Below, piece after piece: positions 32,934-39,121 of a stretch of 39,121 nt of DNA (the first letter of the stretch is position 1; every line of letters begins with the position of its first letter). Source of the stretch: JBNLBT01 sp050303435 (GTDB taxonomy: Bacteria; Pseudomonadota; Gammaproteobacteria; Xanthomonadales; Marinicellaceae); assembly GCA_050303435.1 (NCBI GenBank), contig JBNLBT010000020.1:1-39121 (forward strand), in the 5' to 3' direction. The notes under the pieces were generated by a model. That model did not search any database. It was not told the DNA's origin and was given only the letters and a program-made list of their open reading frames with translations. The translations under genes were made by a program, and so were the position numbers.

Positions 32934-32939
32934 ATTTTA
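32934..32939 (-). promoter_or_regulatory. Candidate -10 of tyrS
   Basis: Minus strand TAAAAT (32939 to 32934), 27 nt before the ATG, with a weak TTCATT -35 (32962 to 32957) at 17 bp. Confidence 0.45.
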
Positions 32940-32994
32940 CAAAAAACAGCCGATTAAATGAATTGCTTTTGAACCCAAGTGCATGAAAATACTC

Positions 32995-33000
32995 TATAAT
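32995..33000 (+). promoter_or_regulatory. Candidate -10 of the M23 peptidase gene
   Basis: Plus strand TATAAT at 32995-33000; start expected near 33007, 24 nt before the GTG chosen for the peptidase. The best -35 (TTGAAC, 32969-32974) is 20 bp away, so spacing is poor. Confidence 0.5.
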
Positions 33001-33030
33001 ACCATTTGCTGAAATTTGATCAGGGTGGGT

Positions 33031-34362
33031 GTGAACATCAAATCGCAAGCCTGGTATAAAGGCCTTTCTGACAAGGGGATGTTGAACAGAAAATCTTTAT
33101 TTGTGGTGGCCGTGACGCTGTTCATTGGCTTTGCGCTGTATGAAATGACGTCCGTTGAAGCGCACCCCACACCGTCAGTGGCCAAGAATGCGCCGCCGCA
33201 GCGCATTGATCTGCCGGCGGTACCGATCCTCAGCTTTGCCGAAGAAGGACTGACCGGCACCGAACAGCTCAAATGGCACCGCATGGTGCTGCAATCCGGC
33301 CAAACCCTGTCGGGCATTTTCACCGAACTGGGACTTTCACAGGGCTTGTTGCTGAAAATCATTGGACTGAATGATGACAGCAGCAAACTGGCGCGCATTT
33401 ATCCGGGCGCTGCGCTGGAGATCGCGCTGGCACACGACGGCGAATTCATGCAGTTGCGTTATCGACCCAGCGAAGACGACGAGCTGGTCATACACAATGA
33501 CATGTCGCAACTGTCCACAGAAATCATTGAACACCCGAAGCAGGTGCATCTGGCCAACGCGTCCGGTGTGATCACCGATTCCCTGTTTCAAACCGGCAAA
33601 CGCGCGGGTTTGAGTGACAACATGGTGATGAAACTGGCGCACATTTTCAGTTGGGACATAGATTTTGTCCTGGAGATTCGCTCCGGTGACCGCTTCAGCG
33701 TGATTTACGAACAGATTTATCAGGACGGTGAGTACCTGCGTGACGGCAATATTCTGGCGGCCACATTCACCAATCAGGGAGAAACCTTTGAGGCGGTGTA
33801 TTATGATGCCGATGAAGATTTAACCGGTTACTACGCGCCCAACGGGCGCAGCATGAAAAAAGCCTTTCTCAGGGCCCCGGTGAAGTTTTCGGCCATTGTC
33901 TCCAATTTCAATCCCAAACGCATGCACCCGATTCTCAAGCGAGTCAAGCCTCACCGCGGCATTGATTACGGTGCGCCGACTGGCACACCGGTGTTTGCTG
34001 CGGGCAACGGCCGGGTGACGCATTCGGCCTATTCCAAGGCCAATGGCAACTACGTGTTCATCCAACACCCCAACGGCATCGTCACCAAATACCTGCATTT
34101 TTCCAAGCGCAAAGTGAAGAAGGGTGAGAAAGTGAAGCAGGGGCAAACCATTGGTCTGGTTGGGGCCACCGGACTGGCCACCGGACCGCACTTGCACTAC
34201 GAATTCATTTACAACGGCGTGCACCGCAATCCGCGCACGGTGCAGTTGCCCAAATCCGAACCGTTGCCCGACGCCTTGTTGTCCGGGTTCAGGGACTACG
34301 CATCGCCCTTGCTGACCCAGCTGCACGCCATGGATGAACCGACGCTGGCGCAAAACAATTGA
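33031..34362 (+). CDS. M23 (LytM-type) murein endopeptidase, MepM-like
   Basis: A membrane-anchored peptidoglycan hydrolase that should cut cross-link peptides in the periplasm. One membrane helix (about residues 22-40 from the GTG), an OapA/LysM-like middle part ('VLQSGQTLSGIFTELGLSQ'), and a C-terminal M23 domain with 'HRGIDYGAPTGTPVFAAGNG' (zinc His and Asp) and 'GPHLHYEF' (HxH). All metal ligands are kept, so it is likely active rather than an EnvC-like activator. Start choice: GTG 33031 has AGGG 6 nt upstream and a 24-nt leader; TTG 33016 and ATG 33079 are alternatives. Its stop overlaps the TTG start of anmK. Confidence 0.92.
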   Translation: MNIKSQAWYKGLSDKGMLNRKSLFVVAVTLFIGFALYEMTSVEAHPTPSVAKNAPPQRIDLPAVPILSFAEEGLTGTEQLKWHRMVLQSGQTLSGIFTELGLSQGLLLKIIGLNDDSSKLARIYPGAALEIALAHDGEFMQLRYRPSEDDELVIHNDMSQLSTEIIEHPKQVHLANASGVITDSLFQTGKRAGLSDNMVMKLAHIFSWDIDFVLEIRSGDRFSVIYEQIYQDGEYLRDGNILAATFTNQGETFEAVYYDADEDLTGYYAPNGRSMKKAFLRAPVKFSAIVSNFNPKRMHPILKRVKPHRGIDYGAPTGTPVFAAGNGRVTHSAYSKANGNYVFIQHPNGIVTKYLHFSKRKVKKGEKVKQGQTIGLVGATGLATGPHLHYEFIYNGVHRNPRTVQLPKSEPLPDALLSGFRDYASPLLTQLHAMDEPTLAQNN

Positions 34363-35504
34363 ATTCCGCCCCATTGTACATCGGTGTGCTCAGCGGCACG
34401 TCCTGTGATGGCATCGATGTGGCCCTGGTTGAATGCCACAACGACCGGCCAGTGCTGCTGGATTTTACCACCGGCGCGTTCACCAATGGCGTGCACGCAC
34501 TGGCATTGAAATGCATCCAGGGTGAGGCCATTTCGGCCGCCGATGTGACCCGTCTGGACGGTCTTATTCCAGTTGAATATTCAAGAATAATCAAACAGTT
34601 ACTGGATAAAAATAATCTTAAATATGAAGACGTGCACGCCATAGGTATGCACGGTCAAACGGTGCACCATGCACCGGACGATGTGCCCGGCAACACCTGG
34701 CAAATCGGTTCTCCCGCGCATTTGAACGCGCTCACCGGCGTGCCGGTTGTGAGCCATTTCAGACAGGCCGACATGGCCCTGGGCGGCCAGGGCGCGCCGT
34801 TGGCACCGGCGTTGCACAGACAGCTGTTTTTCAAACAAGGTGCGCCATTGGCGGTGGTCAATCTGGGCGGCATCGCCAACGTCACATGGCTGCAGGACGA
34901 GGGGTTTCTGGGGTTTGACACAGGCCCTGCCAACGCTTTGATGGACCTGTGGATTCAGCGCCATCAAAATGCGCCTTACGATGCCGGCGGCCAATGGGCG
35001 GCCGCGCACGCGTATGATGCGCCATTGCTGACGGAGATGTTGAGCGATCCATACTTTGACAAAGCTGCGCCCAAGAGCACCGGACGCGAATATTTTTCAG
35101 CGGCCTGGCTGGACGCTTTTGAACGGGTGAGCGAATTGCCCGCCGGTGTGGTGCAATCGACCCTGGCGCAATTGACCGCGCGGACCGTGGCAGCGGCCAT
35201 TGAACACAGCGCCGCGCAATCGGTTCTGCTGTGTGGCGGTGGCGCGCACAACACACATATTCAGGCCTTGTTGTCAGCACAATGTGGCCTGCCGGTGCAA
35301 ACCACCGCGGCGCATGGCCTTTCACCCGATGCGGTGGAGTCTGTGCTGTTTGCCTGGCTGGCGCAGCGTTTTGCAGCGGGGGTGGCCACCGATTTGCGCG
35401 CGGTCACCGGCTGCAGCCAAGCCTTGGTCTACGGTGAGTTGAGTGACTGTTTTCGCGTATTGCGGCGTTCAGAACGCCACAACGATGACGGTGATGTTGT
35501 CTGA
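34359..35504 (+). CDS. anmK: Anhydro-N-acetylmuramic acid kinase
   Basis: AnmK hydrolyses and phosphorylates 1,6-anhydro-MurNAc from murein turnover to MurNAc-6-phosphate. The 381-aa protein has 'YIGVLSGTSCDGIDVALVE' (ATP-binding start motif), 'GMHGQTVHHAP', 'VVNLGGIANVTWL', 'GFDTGPANALMD' (catalytic Asp) and 'VLLCGGGAHNTHIQAL'. It starts at a TTG that overlaps the M23 stop (TTGA); no ATG or GTG nearby keeps the conserved N-terminus. Bases 34566-34633 are strikingly AT-rich compared with the rest. The 3' end overlaps the convergent PP2C gene by 36 bp, so the last residues may be a late extension. Confidence 0.95.
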   Translation: MNSAPLYIGVLSGTSCDGIDVALVECHNDRPVLLDFTTGAFTNGVHALALKCIQGEAISAADVTRLDGLIPVEYSRIIKQLLDKNNLKYEDVHAIGMHGQTVHHAPDDVPGNTWQIGSPAHLNALTGVPVVSHFRQADMALGGQGAPLAPALHRQLFFKQGAPLAVVNLGGIANVTWLQDEGFLGFDTGPANALMDLWIQRHQNAPYDAGGQWAAAHAYDAPLLTEMLSDPYFDKAAPKSTGREYFSAAWLDAFERVSELPAGVVQSTLAQLTARTVAAAIEHSAAQSVLLCGGGAHNTHIQALLSAQCGLPVQTTAAHGLSPDAVESVLFAWLAQRFAAGVATDLRAVTGCSQALVYGELSDCFRVLRRSERHNDDGDVV

Positions 35505-36170
35505 ACCGCCGGATTCCAGTGCGGCCATGATCAGTTGATCGGTGAGTTCCTGGGGATGCAGGTCTTTGCTGAGAATTTCGGCGATCTGGCTGTTGTCGAT
35601 TTCTTCTGTTAATCCATCGCTGCACAACATGATTTTGTCGCCTTTGTGATAGCGGCCCTGGCCGCTGGACACGCTCAGTTCACTGTTGTCGGTGACGCCA
35701 AGTGCCTGTGTGACCACATTGCGGTGTGGGTGTGAACGGGCCTGCAGTTCGGTGATCAGTTCCTGATCGACCAATTCTTGCACATAGGAATGATCGGTGG
35801 ACAAGGGTTTGAGTTGACCGTTGTAGCAGTAGATGCGGCTGTCGCCAACCCAGGCGTATTCGAACTGGTCATCGTCCAGAATGCGCAACAGCACGATGGT
35901 GGTGCCCATCGGTAAATCGCCGCCGCGGTCCATGGAGTTTGAAATGATTTCGTAATTGGCCTGAATGATGGCCTGTTGCATGGAGGCGCCTTTGTCGAGA
36001 AAGTGCAAGATGGTGTCGCGCGCCATGGCGCTGGCAATTTCGCCGTGATCGTGACCGCCCATGCCATCGGCGACCAGAAATATGGCGTTTTTGTGACTGA
36101 CCCCGTAAGTGTCTTCGTTGTGATCCCGCTTGATGCCCGCGTGTGTGCCGTGTCCTAGTTTAAAATTCAT
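35469..36170 (-). CDS. PP2C-family serine/threonine protein phosphatase
   Basis: From ATG 36170 (AAGAG upstream) a 233-aa cytoplasmic phosphatase. All the metal-binding motifs of bacterial PP2C/PPM enzymes are present: 'KRDHNEDTYGV', 'LVADGMGGHDHGE', 'GTTIVLL', 'MLCSDGLTEEIDN' and 'GGSDNITVIVV'. It should remove phosphate from Ser/Thr of partner proteins; no partner kinase is in the window. Earlier in-frame Met codons at 36200 and 36236 are less likely. It follows mltF by 38 bp on the same strand and is probably co-transcribed. Its 3' end overlaps anmK by 36 bp. Confidence 0.93.
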   Translation of the reverse strand: MNFKLGHGTHAGIKRDHNEDTYGVSHKNAIFLVADGMGGHDHGEIASAMARDTILHFLDKGASMQQAIIQANYEIISNSMDRGGDLPMGTTIVLLRILDDDQFEYAWVGDSRIYCYNGQLKPLSTDHSYVQELVDQELITELQARSHPHRNVVTQALGVTDNSELSVSSGQGRYHKGDKIMLCSDGLTEEIDNSQIAEILSKDLHPQELTDQLIMAALESGGSDNITVIVVAF

Positions 36171-36208
36171 AGACTCTTGTTGGGTATTGATTGCTTTCAT
36201 TCTCGCTA

Positions 36209-37597
36209 TTATTGGAGCCTGTTGCGTTCCTTCCATTGTAACAGGTTCTTGTAGGTGATGATGTTTTCCACGTAAACCACCGCGGTTTCGCCATCGGCAT
36301 TTCCGAATTTTAATGCATCTTCGAGCTTTTTGTCATTCAACATGGGCAAAAAAGATTTGACGTCGTCCCATTTATCCGGGTCCTTGCCGTGTCCCTGGGT
36401 CAGCCGGCGGGCTTCTTCGAGGTGTCCATACCCGATGTTGTAAGCCGCCAGCGCCAGGTATGTTTTGTCTGGTTCGGCAATGCGATCGGGTATTTTTTCC
36501 AACATGTTGAGAAAATAGCGGGCACCGCCTTCGACGCTTTGCAAGGGGTTTGTGCGGTCTTTGACACCCATTTCCTTGGCCACTCGACGGGTCAGCATCA
36601 TCAATCCGCGCACCCCGGTGACCGATACGGCTTTGGGCTTCCAATGGGATTCCTGGTAGGCAATGGCGCCCAGCAGGGCTGGGTTGAGGCCGTGTTGCTC
36701 CGCCACCCGATAGAAATAGTCGCTGACTTCTGGCCAATGGGTGTTGTAGTTGTACAAAAAAGTCACGCTGTCAGCCACGGCCAGATCTGGCAGGCCGATG
36801 TTGATGTCATCCAGCATGCGTTCGATGAAGCCGTTTTTCCGCATGTGTTCAATGAATTCATTCAGTTGCAGGATCAAACTGTCGTCGTGCGATTGCGAAC
36901 TTAAGAACACCACGTCCTGGGATTGCCCAAGGGGTTGCAATACGCGCAGCCCGGGCAGGTACTTTTGATAAATTTGCACCAGGTTGCTGTCTGCAAAGGT
37001 GTAATCGAAATCACCGGACAGCAAATCCTGAATGATCTCAAAGGTGGAAGAGTCGTCCACCACGGAGACGTTCCAGTCGCGGTGATTGGGCAGGCTGAGA
37101 AATTCTTCGGCGTAGCTGCTGGCCCCCAGAATGCGACCGCTCAATCCCGACAGGTCTTCAATGGTGCCCACCCTCGGCGTATTGCGGTTGCCCACCGCCA
37201 GGATCATTGACTGATTGTATGGCAGGCTGTGGTGGTATTTTTCACGCCGTTGCGGCGTCAACGTCAAGTGGGCGCCGGCGAGGTCGATTTCGCGGTTGTC
37301 CAGTGCGTGCAGCAGCGCCGTGTTGGAGTCCAGTTCAAGCACGTTCAATTCAATGTTGTGCGCGCGGGCAAACTGTTTCAATAACAGGTATTCCAGCCCG
37401 GCTTTGGTCTCCGGTGTGGAAAAATAGGTCAGCAGACTGGGGCGCGTGCCCCAGATCAGTTCACCGCGCAGTTTGATCTGTTGCCAGTGACTGAGTGAGA
37501 CGTTGGGGCTGAGCAGAAACAGCCAGGCCAGCACGGCGCCCAGCGTTGCCGCCAACAGCCTGTGTGTCCAGTTGTTGCTGCCAGACCATCCCCGCAT
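36209..37597 (-). CDS. mltF: Membrane-bound lytic murein transglycosylase F
   Basis: A 462-aa protein with an N-terminal membrane anchor (about residues 12-30), a periplasmic solute-binding-protein-like domain (about 40-270; 'GELIWGTRP', 'LAVGNRNTPRVGTIEDLSG') and a C-terminal SLT domain ('GAIAYQESHWKPKAVS' with catalytic Glu, 'GVRGLMMLTRRVAKEMGV', 'YLALAAYNIGYGHLEEAR'). This is the MltF architecture. It cleaves glycan strands to release 1,6-anhydro-MurNAc, the substrate of AnmK encoded 1 kb away. Length matches family. Confidence 0.95.
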   Translation of the reverse strand: MRGWSGSNNWTHRLLAATLGAVLAWLFLLSPNVSLSHWQQIKLRGELIWGTRPSLLTYFSTPETKAGLEYLLLKQFARAHNIELNVLELDSNTALLHALDNREIDLAGAHLTLTPQRREKYHHSLPYNQSMILAVGNRNTPRVGTIEDLSGLSGRILGASSYAEEFLSLPNHRDWNVSVVDDSSTFEIIQDLLSGDFDYTFADSNLVQIYQKYLPGLRVLQPLGQSQDVVFLSSQSHDDSLILQLNEFIEHMRKNGFIERMLDDINIGLPDLAVADSVTFLYNYNTHWPEVSDYFYRVAEQHGLNPALLGAIAYQESHWKPKAVSVTGVRGLMMLTRRVAKEMGVKDRTNPLQSVEGGARYFLNMLEKIPDRIAEPDKTYLALAAYNIGYGHLEEARRLTQGHGKDPDKWDDVKSFLPMLNDKKLEDALKFGNADGETAVVYVENIITYKNLLQWKERNRLQ

Positions 37598-37624
37598 AAA
37601 AACTTTGTGTTTTGAATTCGGCCA

Positions 37625-37632
37625 ATTATAAT
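37625..37632. promoter_or_regulatory. Bidirectional promoter core between mltF and the DUF6524-like gene
   Basis: ATTATAAT at 37625-37632 contains TATAAT on both strands (plus 37627-37632, minus 37630-37625). Starts near 37639 (plus) and 37618 (minus) would give leaders of about 25 and 21 nt to the divergent genes. -35 boxes are weak. Confidence 0.6.
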
Positions 37633-37663
37633 GTGTGACTCACTGAATAGACAAACACATCGA

Positions 37664-38068
37664 ATGAACACGCGTGGATTTGCATTCCGATGGCTCGCCG
37701 CCATCGTCCTGGTTTTTCTCACATACAACCCCACCGGATATTCATTTGTGCACTGGATCTGGCCGCTGTCTTCCGAGCAGGCCCCTCTGAAAACACTGGC
37801 CGGACTGGCATTGCTGGTGTTGTACATTATTTTCATGCGCGCCACATTTCGCTCCATCGGTGTGATCGGCATCGGACTGATCGTCCTGTTCGTTGGCGCG
37901 GTGGTGTGGTTGTTTGTTGACCAGGGATGGATGGATCTGAAGAATCCAACGGTCAACGCCTGGATTCTGATTTTCACGGTGGGCACCACACTTGGCATCG
38001 GCGTTTCGTGGTCATTCGTGCGACGCAAAATGACCGGGCAATTTGACACCGACGACGTGGATGAATAA
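37664..38068 (+). CDS. Small membrane protein, DUF6524-like
   Basis: From ATG 37664 a 134-aa protein with four predicted membrane helices (about residues 8-24, 44-60, 66-86, 99-117) and an acidic C-terminal tail ('FDTDDVDE'). The N-terminal 'RGFAFRWLAAIVLVFLTYNP' and the central 'LYIIFMRATFRSIG' resemble the DUF6524 family as I recall it; function is unknown. The frame opens earlier (37631), but that start lies in the promoter. Confidence 0.7.
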   Translation: MNTRGFAFRWLAAIVLVFLTYNPTGYSFVHWIWPLSSEQAPLKTLAGLALLVLYIIFMRATFRSIGVIGIGLIVLFVGAVVWLFVDQGWMDLKNPTVNAWILIFTVGTTLGIGVSWSFVRRKMTGQFDTDDVDE

Positions 38069-38087
38069 GCAACCGTGCTGAAAACAT

Positions 38088-38104
38088 GCCCATTCGGGTT
38101 TTTT
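38088..38104 (+). terminator. Short intrinsic terminator after the DUF6524-like gene
   Basis: GCCC (38088-38091) with GGGT (38096-38099) around ATTC, preceded by AAAACA and followed by TTTTT. Outer arms GCTGAAAA (38077-38084) and TTTTCAGC (38101-38108) can extend the stem. Confidence 0.55.
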
Positions 38105-38157
38105 CAGCCGCTCCATCCATTCCATCCGCAGCGGCTGCACAGGCGGCCTGATTCGGT

Positions 38158-38163
38158 TAAAAT
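38158..38163 (+). promoter_or_regulatory. Weak candidate -10 of the PaaG-like gene
   Basis: TAAAAT at 38158-38163, with no good -35; it would leave a leader of about 93 nt. Confidence 0.3.
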
Positions 38164-38262
38164 GCGGCCGTTATTGGCTTGTCCAGCCTTCTCCGTTGTC
38201 TGTGATGCCTGACACGGGGCAGAGCGCAGGGCGGCCCAAATCAAATTGAGAAAAATCTTGTC

Positions 38263-39051
38263 ATGACAGAAGAAACCGTTCAGTTTACTATGCAGGCCGG
38301 CATCGCCCGTCTGACCCTCAACAGACCCGACCGGCTCAACGCATTTTCCGACCAAATGCACGATGAATTCAATGCCGCGCTGCGCGCCTGTGCTGAAGCC
38401 GATGGCTTGCGCTGTGTGCTGATCACCGGCAACGGGCGCGGTTTTTGCAGCGGTCAGGATTTATCCTTTCGCAGCGCCGAAGAGCTGAAAACCATGGACC
38501 TGGGCGAAAAGCTGGAAAACGGGTTCAATCAGCATTTGCGCGTCATGAAAAGCATTCAGGCGCCATTGGTGTGTGGCGTCAATGGCGTGGCCGCCGGCGC
38601 CGGTGCCAACATCGCGTTGAATTGCGACCTGGTTCTGGCCGCCCGTTCAGCCAAATTCATTCAGGCGTTCACCAACATCGGTTTGATTCCCGATTGCAAC
38701 GGCACCTGGTTGTTGCCGCGCCTGGTCGGCATGGCGCGCGCCAAGTCACTGGCCATGCTGGGGCGGCCTTTGAGCGCTGAAACCGCGGCCGAATGGGGTT
38801 TGATCCATGCCGTCGCCGACGATGAGTCTTTCGCTGAAACCTTGCAGGCTTTGGTGGACGAAGTGGCCGCACGCCCCACGCGGGCCTTGCTGCAGACGCG
38901 CGATTTGATGGAAACAGCCTGGCAACACAGCCGCGATGAACATCTGGACCATGAGCGCGATGCGCAGCGGGTGTGCGGGCTCAGTCATGACTACAATGAA
39001 GGGGTGCAGGCGTTCATGCAGAAACGCAAACCCAACTTCAAGGGACATTGA
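38263..39051 (+). CDS. paaG: Enoyl-CoA hydratase/isomerase, PaaG-type
   Basis: A 262-aa crotonase-fold enzyme. It has 'LTLNRPDRLNAFSDQMHDE', 'GNGRGFCSGQDLSFRS' and 'GVNGVAAGAGANIALNCDLVLAARSAKFIQAF' (split), 'IGLIPDCNGTWLLPRLVG' and 'YNEGVQAFMQKRKPNFKG'. The 'SGQDL', 'AGAGANIAL' and 'DCNGTWLLPRLVG' blocks match PaaG, the isomerase that turns ring-1,2-epoxyphenylacetyl-CoA into the oxepin, better than general FadB-type hydratases. Because the rest of the paa cluster is not seen, a related enoyl-CoA role remains possible. The stop overlaps the next start by one base (TGATG). Confidence 0.88.
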   Translation: MTEETVQFTMQAGIARLTLNRPDRLNAFSDQMHDEFNAALRACAEADGLRCVLITGNGRGFCSGQDLSFRSAEELKTMDLGEKLENGFNQHLRVMKSIQAPLVCGVNGVAAGAGANIALNCDLVLAARSAKFIQAFTNIGLIPDCNGTWLLPRLVGMARAKSLAMLGRPLSAETAAEWGLIHAVADDESFAETLQALVDEVAARPTRALLQTRDLMETAWQHSRDEHLDHERDAQRVCGLSHDYNEGVQAFMQKRKPNFKGH

Positions 39052-39121
39052 TGCAGAATTTATTTGAACACGTGGCCGTGATCGGCGGCGGCACCACGGC
39101 CGTCGAGGAGGCGCTCTACCT
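39051..39121 (+). CDS. Truncated Rossmann-fold protein at window end
   Basis: Only 23 codons are visible, starting at an ATG coupled to the PaaG-like stop. 'FEHVAVIGGGTTAVEEALY' contains a glycine-rich dinucleotide-binding turn. The opening resembles the N-terminus of 3-hydroxyacyl-CoA dehydrogenases, the expected partner of PaaG, but 'GGGTTAVEEALY' is much closer to the internal NADPH motif of thioredoxin reductases. See the finding on this edge. Confidence 0.5.
   Translation, partial: MQNLFEHVAVIGGGTTAVEEALY

Noticed and set aside
1..39121. Search by eye for tRNA, rRNA, CRISPR arrays, transposases and prophage genes
   Set aside because: Nothing with the required folds, repeat spacing or protein motifs was found in any intergenic gap or frame.

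Overview
This 39.1 kb window looks like chromosome of a Gram-negative gammaproteobacterium. It has a TonB-dependent receptor, LPS/EPS sugar genes, Coq7 (ubiquinone), Hsp15, MsrPQ, a class II tyrosyl-tRNA synthetase layout and outer-membrane/periplasmic signal peptides. Several features point towards Lysobacterales (Xanthomonadales) or relatives such as Wenzhouxiangella/Marinicella: the tyrS / M23 peptidase / anmK neighbourhood and two secreted proteins ending in an 'I(F/Y)xNxF/W(E/D)'-type tail. That placement is an inference. I see no rRNA, tRNA, CRISPR array, phage or insertion sequence. Gene density is high and base composition fairly even, apart from a few patches noted below.

Layout. 1-5.2 kb: 3' part of a TonB receptor, then nirS (cytochrome cd1 nitrite reductase with an extra N-terminal cytochrome c domain) behind a perfect FNR/DNR box, then a convergent DNR-type Crp/Fnr regulator. 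5.4-8.3 kb: secreted beta-helix protein, DoxX-like membrane protein, VOC protein and beta-carbonic anhydrase. 8.2-10.6 kb: a minus-strand DJ-1/PfpI protein and GST pair, divergent from a GlxA-type AraC regulator. 10.8-13.2 kb: di-haem cytochrome c peroxidase and a membrane-anchored pilin-like protein. 13.3-19.7 kb: a seven-gene operon with every junction overlapping, rfbB-rfbA-rfbC-rfbD-manC-IMPase-cysQ, making dTDP-L-rhamnose and GDP-mannose. 19.7-24 kb: hslR, a DUF4097-like secreted protein and a 978-residue secreted multidomain protein. 24.3-27 kb: msrP-msrQ-threonine/serine exporter operon (minus). 27.1-31.7 kb: serC, ETF-ubiquinone oxidoreductase, coq7 and a DUF481 outer-membrane protein. 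31.7-37.6 kb: tyrS, then a murein-turnover group (M23 endopeptidase, anmK, mltF) with a PP2C phosphatase. 37.7-39.1 kb: small DUF6524-like membrane protein, PaaG-type enoyl-CoA hydratase/isomerase and a truncated ORF whose last codons look anomalous.

Functional threads. The nirS promoter matches class II FNR/DNR architecture (box centred about 41.5 bp before the predicted start), and a regulator with the right recognition helix lies next door. No haem d1 biosynthesis genes are visible, so this nitrite reductase is orphaned within the window. Peroxidase, MsrPQ, the GST/DJ-1 group and nitrite reductase suggest a life at oxic/anoxic interfaces with redox stress. The best candidates for something little described are the fused di-c-type NirS, the pilin-like protein without a prepilin signal, the tandem phosphatases closing the rhamnose operon, the shared C-terminal tail on secreted proteins, and the helically phased repeats in front of rfbB.
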